A DNA stretch of 64,000 nucleotides from Providencia rettgeri (GCF_023205015.1 NZ_CP096258.1:4092001-4156000); one strand, 5' to 3'. Counted from the stretch's first letter, positions 50,623-60,547 are shown. Notes: generated from the letters alone by a model not told the origin. Numbers and translations: made by a program.

Positions 50623-53085
50623 TTATCCCTCTTGTTTTTGGGATTTTTTTGCAACACGTTTAGCTTTTAATTTTGCTGTAATTTTACGCGTTTTATCAGA
50701 GGGCTTTTTGCCTTTTCCTTTCGTCTCTGATTTGGCCTCGGCTTTTTTTCCTTTTTTCTCGGAACGACGAAATGCAGAATCAGGCTCGAAGTTTTTATCT
50801 TTGCTCACATCGGATTTTCGACGAGCAGAACGTGTCGCATTTTTTACTTCTTGCTTCATTTTGTCCCGAGCAGTTTTGCCTGGGTTTTTCGCTTTACGGG
50901 TGGTTGAAATTAATGCGAAATCAATGGTGCGCTCATCCATATGCACCGCTTCAACGCGAATTTCAACTTCATCCCCAAGACGGTAAGTCGTACCTGATGA
51001 TTCACCAATTAAACGCTGACCAACTGCATCATAACGGTAGTAGTCATTATCCAACGTTGAAATATGCACTAAACCATCAATAAATAAATCATTAAGGCGC
51101 ACAAAGAAGCCAAAACCGGTCACACTGGTAATTAAACCTGTAAAGGTTTGGCCAACTTGGTCTTGCATAAAATCACATTTCAGCCAGTCAGCCACATCAC
51201 GCGTCGCTTCATCAGCACGGCGTTCAGTCATTGAACAGTGCTCACCCAGCTGTAACATGCTGTCCATGTCTGAATGCCAACCACCGGTTTCTGTCCAGCG
51301 CTTATCTCCATGGCCATGCTCTTTAGCCAGCAAATATTTTATTCCACGGTGTAACGTCAGGTCAGGGTAACGACGAATTGGCGATGTAAAGTGAGCATAC
51401 GATTTCAAGCCTAAACCAAAGTGACCGCGGTTTTCAGGATCATAAATCGCTTGCTTCATCGAACGTAAAATCATGGTTTGCAGTAATTCATGATCGGGGC
51501 GTTCAGCCACTTCATTCATGACTTGCGCATAATCTTTTGGTTCTGGCTTCATTCCGCCCGGCAGAGTCAGACCTAATTCACTGAATACTGAGCGTAAATT
51601 CATCACGCTTTCTTCTTTAGGGCGGTCATGCACACGGTACAACGCAGGCTCTTCGTTTTTCTCAACAAACCGAGCCGCTGCAATGTTAGCTAAAATCATG
51701 CATTCTTCAATCAATTTATGTGCATCATTTCGCTCTACAGGTTCGATACTTTCAATACGGCGTTCTGCGTTAAAAATGAATTTCGCTTCTTCGGATTCAA
51801 AAGAAATCGCACCACGTTCAATACGTGCAGCATCAAGTGCTTTATATAATTGATGCAAATGCTCAATATGTGGCACTAATGTTTTATAGTGCTCACGCAG
51901 TTCTTCGTCTCCTTCCAAGATTTTCCATACTTTTGTATAGGTTAACCTTGCATGCGAATTCATAACCGCTTCATAAAACTTATATGAAGAAAGCTTCCCG
52001 GAAGCCGACACCGTCATTTCACATACCATACATAGGCGGTCAACACCTGGGTTAAGTGAACACAGGCCGTTCGATAGGACTTCCGGTAGCATAGGAACAA
52101 CTTGAGATGGGAAATATACCGAGTTACCACGGCTACGGGCTTCTGTATCCAGTGCCGTTTGCTGGCGAACATAATAGCTTACATCTGCAATCGCAACCCA
52201 TAAGCGCCATCCCCCACCTTTTTTCGGTGCGCAGTGAACGGCATCATCAAAGTCGCGCGCATCTTCACCATCGATAGTTACCAATGGTAGATCGCGTAAA
52301 TCCATACGCCCTTTTTTCGCAGACTCAGGGACATGCTCACTCAGGTCAGCGACTTGCTTTTCAACCTGTGGTGGCCATGAATGTGGGATTTCATGAGTAC
52401 GTAAAGCGATTTCAACCGCCATACCCGTTCCCATGGTTTCGCCTAATACTTCAATGATATTCCCCACCGCTTGAGAACGACGCTGTGGACGAGTCACTAA
52501 CTCTACAACTACAACATTCCCCATGCGAGCACCACAAATGCGGTCTTTTGGGATCAAAATATCAAAGCTTAAACGGCTATCATCCGGTACGACAAACCCC
52601 ATACCCGATTCGATAAAATAGCGACCAACAATTTGGTTATTCCGTGGTTCTAATACACGAACAACCCGAACTTCTGTACGTCCTTTACGATCTTGCCCAT
52701 AAGGTTGCGCAAGAATAACATCGCCATGCAGGGCGCGTTTCATTTCATCTTGAGATAAATAGTAATCTTCTTTTTTACCATCGACGCGCAGGAAGCCGTA
52801 GCCATCACGGTGGCCAATGACTTTCCCTTTTAATAAGTCTAAACGCTCCGGTAATGCATAACACTGACGGCGAGTAAAAACTAATTGCCCATCACGTTCC
52901 ATCGCTCTTAGTCGACGGCGTAAGGCTTCTAATTCATCTTCTGTCGATAAATTTAATAACTGTGCGATTTCTTCGCGATTGGCAGGCGCTGTACGTTTAG
53001 AGATAAGATCAAGAATATATTCTCGACTTGGAATTGGGGACTCGTATTTTTCTGCTTCTCTTTCCTGAAAAGGATCTTGTGACAT
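50623..53085 (-). CDS. rnr: Ribonuclease R
   Basis: Processive 3'-5' exoribonuclease for structured RNA, mRNA decay and trans-translation. The start at 53085 (MSQDPFQEREAEKYESPIPS) has GGAGG five bases upstream; six further in-frame codons are not homologous. Domains are an N-terminal HTH and cold-shock regions (about 20-240), the RNB catalytic domain (about 255-590, with LVTIDGEDARDFDDAVHC supplying the metal-binding aspartates), an S1 domain (about 640-725) and a lysine-rich tail. 820 residues (E. coli 813). Confidence 0.97.
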   Translation of the reverse strand: MSQDPFQEREAEKYESPIPSREYILDLISKRTAPANREEIAQLLNLSTEDELEALRRRLRAMERDGQLVFTRRQCYALPERLDLLKGKVIGHRDGYGFLRVDGKKEDYYLSQDEMKRALHGDVILAQPYGQDRKGRTEVRVVRVLEPRNNQIVGRYFIESGMGFVVPDDSRLSFDILIPKDRICGARMGNVVVVELVTRPQRRSQAVGNIIEVLGETMGTGMAVEIALRTHEIPHSWPPQVEKQVADLSEHVPESAKKGRMDLRDLPLVTIDGEDARDFDDAVHCAPKKGGGWRLWVAIADVSYYVRQQTALDTEARSRGNSVYFPSQVVPMLPEVLSNGLCSLNPGVDRLCMVCEMTVSASGKLSSYKFYEAVMNSHARLTYTKVWKILEGDEELREHYKTLVPHIEHLHQLYKALDAARIERGAISFESEEAKFIFNAERRIESIEPVERNDAHKLIEECMILANIAAARFVEKNEEPALYRVHDRPKEESVMNLRSVFSELGLTLPGGMKPEPKDYAQVMNEVAERPDHELLQTMILRSMKQAIYDPENRGHFGLGLKSYAHFTSPIRRYPDLTLHRGIKYLLAKEHGHGDKRWTETGGWHSDMDSMLQLGEHCSMTERRADEATRDVADWLKCDFMQDQVGQTFTGLITSVTGFGFFVRLNDLFIDGLVHISTLDNDYYRYDAVGQRLIGESSGTTYRLGDEVEIRVEAVHMDERTIDFALISTTRKAKNPGKTARDKMKQEVKNATRSARRKSDVSKDKNFEPDSAFRRSEKKGKKAEAKSETKGKGKKPSDKTRKITAKLKAKRVAKKSQKQEG

Positions 53086-53127
53086 CGTTACCTCCGTTGT
53101 CATCAGAATTCATAACTACCGCAAATG

Positions 53128-53550
53128 CTAATCGAGCAGTAGTTGATAGAGCGGGCTGTTGTCTTTCACCATGTCCGCCAGCGTGTATTGATCAAGTTCT
53201 TGTAAAAACTGCTGTATTGCTTGGTGTAGCACACCTTTTAAACGACACGCAGGTGTAATGTGGCAAAACTCGCCACTACAATTAACAAGGGTTAGGGGCT
53301 CTAGTGATCTAACGACATCCCCTATACGGATAGATTCTGCTGGTTGGCCTAGTGTGATCCCGCCATTTTTGCCTCGAGTGGCTTTAATATAACCAAGATG
53401 ACTGAGCTGATTAATAATCTTAACCATATGATTACGAGAGACACCATAAACTTCAGTGACTTCTGTGATACTGGTCATTTTCCCTTCTGGGAGAGATGCC
53501 AAATAGATCAACGCACGTAATCCATAGTCTGTAAAACTTGTTAGCTGCAC
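53128..53550 (-). CDS. nsrR: Nitric-oxide-sensing repressor NsrR
   Basis: Rrf2-family [2Fe-2S] regulator of NO-detoxifying genes. The winged-helix domain (VYGVSRNHMVKIINQL, about 35-50) and three cluster cysteines in NCSGEFCHITPACRLKG (Cys91, 96 and 102) match E. coli positions. I take the GTG at 53550 as start, with GAGG five bases upstream, giving 140 residues; another GTG two codons earlier overlaps the Shine-Dalgarno. A TATAAT on the minus strand (53616-53621) is a likely -10. The order nsrR-rnr-rlmB is as in E. coli. Confidence 0.95.
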   Translation of the reverse strand: MQLTSFTDYGLRALIYLASLPEGKMTSITEVTEVYGVSRNHMVKIINQLSHLGYIKATRGKNGGITLGQPAESIRIGDVVRSLEPLTLVNCSGEFCHITPACRLKGVLHQAIQQFLQELDQYTLADMVKDNSPLYQLLLD

Positions 53551-53705
53551 AATCACCTCAAAATTTTTTGGCTAAGCCAATCGCTATCTCATCATATCTG
53601 TCTTAATAATCTCAAATTATAGACAAATTACTTTCTATCTTTTTGTCTTAGGCCAATATTTAGGAACAAGATAGTGAAATTTACTGAGACTAATTTCGCC
53701 TCAAT

Positions 53706-53733
53706 TTGACATCACAAGATAGCATTTTATTAG
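53706..53733 (+). promoter_or_regulatory. Candidate promoter for a small ORF
   Basis: A perfect TTGACA (53706-53711), 16 bp, then TATTAG (53728-53733, 4 of 6). It points at the small ORF beginning at 53788, with a predicted leader of about 48 nt. Confidence 0.4.
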
Positions 53734-53787
53734 CGTTTAGCTTATCTACTCTACAAAGAAAAAGCAGTTCTATCATGGAGTAACCAG

Positions 53788-53877
53788 ATGACCTGTTACC
53801 GTTATAGGGTATTTATTGCTCAACCTTTCTGCTATACATTTACAACAAATAATATCAAAGAACAATCGAACACATAA
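53788..53877 (+). CDS. Candidate small protein of 29 residues
   Basis: ATG with GGAG seven bases upstream opens a 29-codon frame (begins MTCYRYRVFIAQPFCYTF) closed by two stop codons in a row (TAA TAG). It is basic and aromatic-rich at the N-terminus with two cysteines, and has no membrane segment I would call. A promoter-like sequence precedes it. I do not recognise a family; it could be a leader peptide, a small protein or chance. It lies in the 501-bp gap between nsrR and the channel gene, where I see nothing else certain. Confidence 0.3.
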   Translation: MTCYRYRVFIAQPFCYTFTTNNIKEQSNT

Positions 53878-54051
53878 TAGCACATATTTTTTGGCGACTC
53901 GTGTTTCTTGAGCTTACTCCTCTTTATCTATACTGTTTAAAAAGGTTTATAAAGAAATAGCCACTGACTTATCACTTTTAACATCAAATCTTTTTATTTG
54001 ATTCGCTATACAATAAAGAGCCAGTATCATAAAGAGGTGACTTAGGGTAAC

Positions 54052-55254
54052 ATGGAACAAATCATTGAAATATATAATGATATATCAGAAAACACTTTCT
54101 TAATGGCCTCTTTTCTAGTCATCATATTGCTATTAACGTGGTTTGTAGGAAAAGTCATTTTTTTACGGGTTGCGAGAAGGTTATTACCATTATTCACGAA
54201 TTTAAGTGACGATGAGTTAATTGATGGTATTGCTCGAAAAATTGCATCGATCGTCGCGGTAACGCTTGTACTTTATATCAACCAGATGCTGCCTTCCCTT
54301 TCTGATGAAGTAAACATTACGTTTAAAACTATCTGTTGGGCACTGATTATTATTAATGTTGCCGCATTAGTAAACGATGGCTTAGATGTGTTTATTATCC
54401 GTCAGTCAAAAAAAATATTACATCGTAATAATTCGATAAAAGGCTATATCGAAATAGCGAAAATTATTGTTTGGATAATTTCCTTTATCTTAATTATTGC
54501 GCTGATGACCGAACAGTCCCCGATCATTATTATTTCCAGCTTCGGTGCTATCGCTGCGGTATTAATGTTTGTATTTCAGCACACGCTATTATCGTTTGTA
54601 GCCAATATATTAGTATCAAATGGAAAAGTGTTAAAACTGTATGATTGGATTGAGCTCCCAAGCAGTAATATCAGTGGTGAAGTCATCGATATCGCGCTAC
54701 ATACTATTACAGTTAGAAATTGGGATAACACCATTTCACGCATTCCAACTAAAGATTTTTTGACTGAAAAATATACCAACTGGCAGCCCATGTTTTCCTC
54801 AGGAGGCCGCCGCATCAAACGTAGCTTTTATATTGATCAATCGTCAATTTCCTTTGCGACAGAAGATCTCTTTAATGAATTAAAAAATACCCCTCCCTTA
54901 CGTCAAAGCATAGAAAGCATGTTAGAAGAACGAAGTGAAATTGGGGATATAAATGAATGGATGATAAATAATGGTGTCACTAACCTACAGCTGTTTAGAA
55001 AATACATTCTGAATTGGATAAAGCTGCGTGGCGATGTCAGAACGGATATGTATTTGGTGATACGAACAATGCCACCGACACCAAATGGATTACCTGTTGA
55101 AATTTATTGTTTTACACGCTCAACCACTTGGGTTGATTATGAAGAGGTTCAATCCGAAATTTTTGAGTATGTTAATGCATCTGCCAACTACTTTAAGCTA
55201 CGAATTTATCAACACCCAGCAGGAAGTGATCTCGCTAATTTAAAATACCATTAG
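54052..55254 (+). CDS. MscS-family mechanosensitive channel (YbdG-like)
   Basis: A 400-residue inner-membrane protein with about five hydrophobic segments (about 17-40, 64-80, 92-110, 133-155, 158-185) followed by the MscS pore/beta domain: FGAIAAVLMFVFQHTLLSFVANILV (about 169-193), then KLYDWIELPSSNISGEVIDI and TVRNWDNTISRIPTKDF. The long soluble C-terminal part resembles miniconductance channel YbdG (E. coli 415). AGGG precedes the ATG by four bases. E. coli has no such gene between nsrR and purA, so it is an insertion relative to E. coli. Confidence 0.85.
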   Translation: MEQIIEIYNDISENTFLMASFLVIILLLTWFVGKVIFLRVARRLLPLFTNLSDDELIDGIARKIASIVAVTLVLYINQMLPSLSDEVNITFKTICWALIIINVAALVNDGLDVFIIRQSKKILHRNNSIKGYIEIAKIIVWIISFILIIALMTEQSPIIIISSFGAIAAVLMFVFQHTLLSFVANILVSNGKVLKLYDWIELPSSNISGEVIDIALHTITVRNWDNTISRIPTKDFLTEKYTNWQPMFSSGGRRIKRSFYIDQSSISFATEDLFNELKNTPPLRQSIESMLEERSEIGDINEWMINNGVTNLQLFRKYILNWIKLRGDVRTDMYLVIRTMPPTPNGLPVEIYCFTRSTTWVDYEEVQSEIFEYVNASANYFKLRIYQHPAGSDLANLKYH

Positions 55255-55265
55255 CCGATAACAAA

Positions 55266-55292
55266 AAACACCGAACAAATCGGTGTTTTTTC
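55266..55292 (+). terminator. Terminator after the MscS-family gene
   Basis: ACACCGA-ACAAA-TCGGTGT hairpin followed by TTTTTC. Confidence 0.85.
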
Positions 55293-55360
55293 ATCTAATT
55301 AAAATACTTGCTAATACATACTATGAGCAGGCTACTAGCAGTACCTAATCAGCCATTAGG

Positions 55361-56659
55361 CTATACGTCAAACGGGTCACGTAGAACCATGGTTTCTGAA
55401 CGATCTGGGCCCGTTGAAATAATATCAACTGGAATACCCGTTAGTTCTTCAACGCGTTTGATGTAATCCAGAGCGGCCTGTGGCAATAATTCTCTTTGTT
55501 TCACACCAAAAGTCGTTTCTTTCCAACCTGGCATTGATTCATAAACTGGCTCTAAACCATCCCACTCATCTGCAGCTAAAGGAGTTGTTTCAAGCACTTT
55601 GCCATCTGGACGACGGTAACCTACGCAAATTTTAACTTCTTCTAAACCGTCTAAAACATCCAGTTTAGTCATGCAGAAACCTGACAGTGAGTTAATTTGC
55701 ACTGCTCGATTGATCGCAACGATATCTAACCAACCAGTACGACGTTTACGGCCTGTAGTTGCACCAAATTCTTGGCCTTTTTCACGCAGGAATTCACCCA
55801 CTTCGTCAAACAGTTCAGTTGGGAATGGACCTGCACCAACACGTGTTGAGTAAGCTTTGATGATACCCAATACGTAGTTGACATAACGAGGACCTAAGCC
55901 AGAACCTGTCGCCACACCGCCAGCAGTCGTATTTGAAGAGGTTACATAAGGATACGTACCGTGGTCGATATCTAATAATGTCCCTTGTGCGCCTTCAAAC
56001 ATCACGAATTCATTCTTCTGACTTGCTTTATAGAGCAGATCAGAAACATCAATGACCATGCCAGTCAGGATATCAGCCACAGCCATGATATCATCTAACG
56101 TTTTTTGGTAATCTACAGCAGGTTCTTTATAGTAATGAACAAGTTGGAAGTTATGGTATTCAACGATTTCTTTTAATTTTTCTGCGAACGTTGCTTTATC
56201 GAATAAATCACCAACGCGTAAACCACGACGAGCAACTTTATCTTCATAAGCAGGACCAATACCACGACCTGTTGTTCCAATCGCTTTGGAACCACGTGCT
56301 TTTTCACGCGCATTATCTAGTGCGATATGATAAGGCAGGATCAGTGGGCATGCTTCAGAAAGACGTAAACGTTCCCGAACAGGAACACCGCGGTCTTCCA
56401 ATTCTTTCATCTCTTTCATTAATGCGTCTGGCGCTAAAACGACGCCATTAGCAATAATACTGATGACATTTTCACGAAGAATACCGGATGGAATTAAGTG
56501 GAGAACGGTTTTTTCACCGTTTACAACAAGAGTATGGCCAGCATTATGGCCGCCCTGATAGCGAACTACGTATTTAGCACGCTCTGTCAGCAAGTCAACG
56601 ATCTTGCCCTTCCCTTCGTCACCCCATTGGGTGCCCAGTACGACAACGTTCTTACCCAT
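55361..56659 (-). CDS. purA: Adenylosuccinate synthetase
   Basis: First step from IMP to AMP, using GTP and aspartate. The N-terminal block VVVLGTQWGDEGKGKIVDLL carries the catalytic Asp and the P-loop-like GDEGKG; GHNAGHT (about 38-44) and the C-terminal GPDRSETMVLRDPF are intact. The start at 56659 gives 432 residues, as in E. coli. It has no strong Shine-Dalgarno. A minus-strand TAGAAT about 30 bp upstream may be its -10. The hflC terminator separates it from hflKC. Confidence 0.97.
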   Translation of the reverse strand: MGKNVVVLGTQWGDEGKGKIVDLLTERAKYVVRYQGGHNAGHTLVVNGEKTVLHLIPSGILRENVISIIANGVVLAPDALMKEMKELEDRGVPVRERLRLSEACPLILPYHIALDNAREKARGSKAIGTTGRGIGPAYEDKVARRGLRVGDLFDKATFAEKLKEIVEYHNFQLVHYYKEPAVDYQKTLDDIMAVADILTGMVIDVSDLLYKASQKNEFVMFEGAQGTLLDIDHGTYPYVTSSNTTAGGVATGSGLGPRYVNYVLGIIKAYSTRVGAGPFPTELFDEVGEFLREKGQEFGATTGRKRRTGWLDIVAINRAVQINSLSGFCMTKLDVLDGLEEVKICVGYRRPDGKVLETTPLAADEWDGLEPVYESMPGWKETTFGVKQRELLPQAALDYIKRVEELTGIPVDIISTGPDRSETMVLRDPFDV

Positions 56660-56860
56660 TTTGAAATACACTCGGTTGCTTAAAAATGAATTCTACCATC
56701 AAAAATGAACTGTTCCAGTGATATTTTGGCAATACAAAAATTTTTTTCTGGAAAGCAAGTAAAATGGTATTTTTTATTTCTGCCGTAAACTCAAAATGAA
56801 TGCCATCAGTTGAGCAGCTCAAATTTTCCCTGAAAAATCCTACACTTAAAACGACAGGCG

Positions 56861-56887
56861 AAAAAAAGCCCACCGAAGCGGGCTTTT
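56861..56887 (-). terminator. hflC terminator
   Basis: AAAGCCCGC-TTCG-GTGGGCTTT stem (one G-U) followed on the minus strand by TTTT; placed between hflC and purA. No yjeT-like gene, present here in E. coli, is found in this 280-bp gap. Confidence 0.85.
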
Positions 56888-56939
56888 CTTTAATAGATTA
56901 ACAGTTATTTTGCTAGGTTGCACGCAACTTAACTTGTTA

Positions 56940-57941
56940 TTAATCTGTCGCGCGAAGCTTAGTTGGCGCCTTCATAAAGCGGAAGAAGTCAGTGTCTGGA
57001 CTCATGACCATCACGTCGTCACCACTCTTAAAGCTCTGTTCATAAGCACGTAAGCTACGAATAAACGCATAGAACTCTGGGTCTTGGTTAAATGCATCAG
57101 CAAACAGTTTTGTTGCCATTGCATCACCTTCACCTCGGTAAGTCAGCGCGGTACGTTCAGCTTCAGCCAACGTTTCTGTTACTGTTTTATCTGCAACAGC
57201 GCGGATTTTCGTTGCTTCTTCTTGACCTTGTGAACGGTGCTGACGTGCAACTGCTTCACGCTCTGCACGCATACGCGCATAGATAGCCTCAGAAACTTCG
57301 TTTGGCAGTTCGATACGTTTAATACGCACGTCAACAACTTCAATACCTAACGCCGCCATACTGTTTGCATTCACAACCAGTGGCTTCAGGTTCGTTTCTT
57401 CTTCAACACGTTTTGCGGCATCTGCAATCGCTGCATCTGCTTCTTTAGTCGCGTCGTCGGTTGCAGTACCTTTGTTCAAGGCATCACGGACATCGATAGT
57501 CAAACGACCACGTGAGTCAGTAATGATATCTTTCACGCTTAAGCGACCAAACTCAGAACGTAAACGGTCACTAAATTTACGTTTTAATAGGGTTTCCGCT
57601 TGGAATGGGTTACCGCCCCCCGTCGCTACATAGTAGCGACTGAAATCAGTCACACGCCATTTCAGGTAGGAGTCCACCATTAAGTCTTTGTTCTCACTTG
57701 TCAGATAGCGGTCGGCTTGAATTTCAAGAGTCTGAATACGTGCATCCAACATTTTCACAGTTTCAATAAATGGAACTTTGAAATGCAGACCCGGCTCATA
57801 AATGATCGGCTTGTTTTCAGAATCACGCAGAACCTTACCAAAACGTAAGACAATGCCACGATCAGTTTGAGGAACAATAAAGATAGATGCGTATGCAACT
57901 GCCAAAATGGCCAGAACGATAACAATTAGCGATTTACGCAT
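56940..57941 (-). CDS. hflC: FtsH protease modulator HflC
   Basis: SPFH/band-7 protein anchored by one N-terminal membrane span (about 5-22) with its main domain in the periplasm; with HflK it forms a large cage around FtsH. Landmarks are VPQTDRGIVLRFGKVLRD (about 28-45), LMVDSYLKWRVTDF and ERTALTYRGEGDAMATKLFADAF. Length 333 (E. coli 334). It starts two bases after the hflK stop. Confidence 0.97.
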   Translation of the reverse strand: MRKSLIVIVLAILAVAYASIFIVPQTDRGIVLRFGKVLRDSENKPIIYEPGLHFKVPFIETVKMLDARIQTLEIQADRYLTSENKDLMVDSYLKWRVTDFSRYYVATGGGNPFQAETLLKRKFSDRLRSEFGRLSVKDIITDSRGRLTIDVRDALNKGTATDDATKEADAAIADAAKRVEEETNLKPLVVNANSMAALGIEVVDVRIKRIELPNEVSEAIYARMRAEREAVARQHRSQGQEEATKIRAVADKTVTETLAEAERTALTYRGEGDAMATKLFADAFNQDPEFYAFIRSLRAYEQSFKSGDDVMVMSPDTDFFRFMKAPTKLRATD

Positions 57942-57943
57942 GA

Positions 57944-59149
57944 TTATTGTCTCCCTACTCTAACTGCATCACCACGAACAGCACTGTTTGGCTGAGCGGA
58001 TGTTGCGCCATTAGATGACGCGTTATTATTTGGCGTCGCCATTCTGGCTGATGGACTGACTTTCGGTGCTGACGTCGCGTTCGTATTAGCGCCACGCATG
58101 ATTTGATCAAGCGGCAGCACTAACATGCTGTTGCTCTTATCATTTGCAATTACTTTACGTGTATTACCTAATACGCGTTCCATCGTTTCGATATACAGAC
58201 GCTCACGGGTAATCTCAGGTGCAGCACGATATTCAGGCAACATTTTTGCAAAGCTTGCCACCTCACCCTCTGCTTTGAAGACCACACTAGCTTTATAAGC
58301 TTCAGCTTCTTCAATTAAGCGTTGTGCATTACCTTTTGCCAGAGGAAGAACTTCATTTCGATAAGCATGTGCTTCACGAATGGTTTTTTGTTCTTCTTCC
58401 CTTGCTGCAATTACATCATCAAACGCTGCTTTAACATCTTCAGGTGGACGAGCCGCTTGGAAGTTGACGTCAAGCAGGGTGATCCCCATCTTGTATGGCG
58501 CAATTGTTGCTTCGAGCTCTTTTTGTGTAACATCACGGATAAAAGCACGATTCGTAGTCAATACTTGCTCCATTGCAGATTGACCAATTACACCACGCAC
58601 AGCACTATCTAGCGCCTGACGCAGGCTATTGTCTGGGTTTGTGACGCTAAATAAATATTGTGCAGGATCTGTAACACGATACTGAACGTTCATTTCAACG
58701 CGGATCACGTTTTCATCTGACGTTAGCATCATGCCATTTGTCGCTTGCTCACGCACAGTTTCCACGTTGACAGGGATGACCCTATCAATGAAGGTTGGTT
58801 TCCAGTTCAAACCAGGCCCAACAACACCACTGTATTCACCAAAACGCAATACTACGCCACGGTCACTTTCTTTGATGGTGTAGAAGCCAGAACCTGCCCA
58901 TACAACAACGATAGCAGCAAGAGCTAACATACCTAAACGGCCGCTGATTTGTGATGGTTGTTTATTATCATCATCACCACCGCCGCCTTTGTTTCCACCA
59001 AGCTTGCTGCCTAGTTTACGAAAGAGATCGTCGAGATCATAAGCCCCACGTTTTCGACCACCTTTGTTCCCGCCAGAGTTGCCGCCTTTATTGCCGCTTC
59101 CCCACGGATCGCGGTCTTGTCCGTCATTACCGGGCTGATTCCACGCCAT
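57944..59149 (-). CDS. hflK: FtsH protease modulator HflK
   Basis: Partner of HflC. The cytoplasmic N-terminus is glycine/asparagine/lysine-rich (about 1-65, with GSGNKGGNSGGNKGG), followed by a membrane span (about 73-90) and the SPFH domain (ESDRGVVLRFGEYSGVVGPG). The C-terminal tail is N/S/A-rich. 401 residues, shorter than E. coli (419), the difference lying in the low-complexity ends. Forms a unit with hflC downstream and hflX upstream. Confidence 0.97.
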   Translation of the reverse strand: MAWNQPGNDGQDRDPWGSGNKGGNSGGNKGGRKRGAYDLDDLFRKLGSKLGGNKGGGGDDDNKQPSQISGRLGMLALAAIVVVWAGSGFYTIKESDRGVVLRFGEYSGVVGPGLNWKPTFIDRVIPVNVETVREQATNGMMLTSDENVIRVEMNVQYRVTDPAQYLFSVTNPDNSLRQALDSAVRGVIGQSAMEQVLTTNRAFIRDVTQKELEATIAPYKMGITLLDVNFQAARPPEDVKAAFDDVIAAREEEQKTIREAHAYRNEVLPLAKGNAQRLIEEAEAYKASVVFKAEGEVASFAKMLPEYRAAPEITRERLYIETMERVLGNTRKVIANDKSNSMLVLPLDQIMRGANTNATSAPKVSPSARMATPNNNASSNGATSAQPNSAVRGDAVRVGRQ

Positions 59150-59266
59150 GTTTTAGCTCCATTCTTTATGATTGATTTTCAGGGCTAAGAGCGATAGGGC
59201 TCTTAATATCAATTCCATTGCCTAACTATATTATTAATGGCCAAAGCATTATAAAAACCAAAGCAA

Positions 59267-60547
59267 CTAAATAACGTAGTCAGGTAATTGCTGCTCTTGT
59301 TTGCACAGACGTCGCCAATCCACCATTGGCATACGCACCTCAAGGCCAATTGAGCCGTCCTCTTCCAGCCATTCACGTTCGATTGACTGAAGTTGATAGA
59401 AACGGCTACGTAAACGACCTTCATTCGGCGGTAAACGCAATTCAACATGTGCGATTTCACCTGAAAGACGTTCCGTCAATGCCTGCAGCAACAATGGGAT
59501 ACCATCGCCCGTTTGTGCTGAAACCCAGACACGAACCGGCTTGTTATCCTCATCTCTGTCAATACGCGGGACAAACCCCTCCAGCATATCGACTTTGTTC
59601 ATCACTAAAAGTGTTGGTATTTCATCCGCTTCGATCTCTTCTAATACGCTTTCAACTGCATGAATATTCTCATCCAAGCGATTATCAGCTGCATCAATAA
59701 CATGTAGCAATAACGTTGCTTCACGTGTTTCTTGCAGGGTTGCTTTAAAAGCAGCAACCAAATCATGAGGTAAATGACGAATAAAACCCACAGTATCTGC
59801 AAGCACTACAACACCCACATCTTCTACATCAATACGACGAAGCGTTGGGTCAAGTGTTGCAAATAACTGATCAGCAGCATAAACATCAGCGGCCGTCATG
59901 CGGTTAAACAAGCTTGACTTACCAGCATTGGTATAACCGACAAGCGAAATGGTCGGGATATCGGCCTTACTTCTCGCTTGACGTCCTTGTTCACGCTGTT
60001 TTTCCACCCGACTAAGACGAGATAAAATTTGTTTAATTTTATCCCTTAATAGCCGGCGGTCGGTTTCAAGTTGAGTTTCACCGGGACCTCGTAAGCCAAT
60101 CCCGCCTTTTTGTCGCTCTAGGTGCGTCCATCCCCTCACTAAGCGAGTCGATAAATGCCTTAACTGAGCTAATTCAACTTGAAGCTTACCTTCGTGTGTA
60201 CGTGCGCGTTGAGCAAAAATATCTAAAATTACCCCTGTACGGTCAACCACCTTACATTGGCAAATCCTTTCGAGATTACGTTCTTGAGCAGGGCTTAGAG
60301 TATGATTAAACAGCACCACATCTGCACCACTTTCCTCAACAGCTTGGGCAATTTCTTCTGCTTTACCTTCCCCAACAAAAAACTTTGGATGAGGAGCTTT
60401 ACGACTGCCCGTGACTATTTGTACTGGTTTCACGCCAGCAGATGTCACAAGTGACTCAAATTCCGCTAGATTATCAACGTCTTTCTCTTGAGAAAAAAAG
60501 ACATGGACCAATACAGCTAGTTCACCGCCTTCATACCTATCAAACAA
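59267..60547 (-). CDS. hflX: Ribosome-splitting GTPase HflX
   Basis: Heat-shock GTPase that splits stalled 70S ribosomes. The N-terminal nucleotide-binding-like domain contains TGSRKAPHPKFFVGEGKAEEI; the linker has RGWTHLERQKGGIGLRGPGE (split); the G domain has VGYTNAGKSSLFNR (P-loop), DTVGFIRHLP and MNKVD. The start is a TTG at 60547 with AGAGG seven bases upstream, giving 426 residues exactly as in E. coli; an ATG eight codons earlier is the alternative. Confidence 0.96.
   Translation of the reverse strand: MFDRYEGGELAVLVHVFFSQEKDVDNLAEFESLVTSAGVKPVQIVTGSRKAPHPKFFVGEGKAEEIAQAVEESGADVVLFNHTLSPAQERNLERICQCKVVDRTGVILDIFAQRARTHEGKLQVELAQLRHLSTRLVRGWTHLERQKGGIGLRGPGETQLETDRRLLRDKIKQILSRLSRVEKQREQGRQARSKADIPTISLVGYTNAGKSSLFNRMTAADVYAADQLFATLDPTLRRIDVEDVGVVVLADTVGFIRHLPHDLVAAFKATLQETREATLLLHVIDAADNRLDENIHAVESVLEEIEADEIPTLLVMNKVDMLEGFVPRIDRDEDNKPVRVWVSAQTGDGIPLLLQALTERLSGEIAHVELRLPPNEGRLRSRFYQLQSIEREWLEEDGSIGLEVRMPMVDWRRLCKQEQQLPDYVI

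Noticed and set aside
53712..53726. NsrR binding half-site (AAGATGCATTT-like) upstream of nsrR
   Set aside because: The nearest match, AAGATAGCATTT, contains an extra base and has no matching second half.
56652..56873. 73-codon minus-strand frame upstream of purA, at the position of E. coli yjeT
   Set aside because: It overlaps the purA start and the hflC terminator, has no membrane pattern or similarity to YjeT, and lacks a Shine-Dalgarno.
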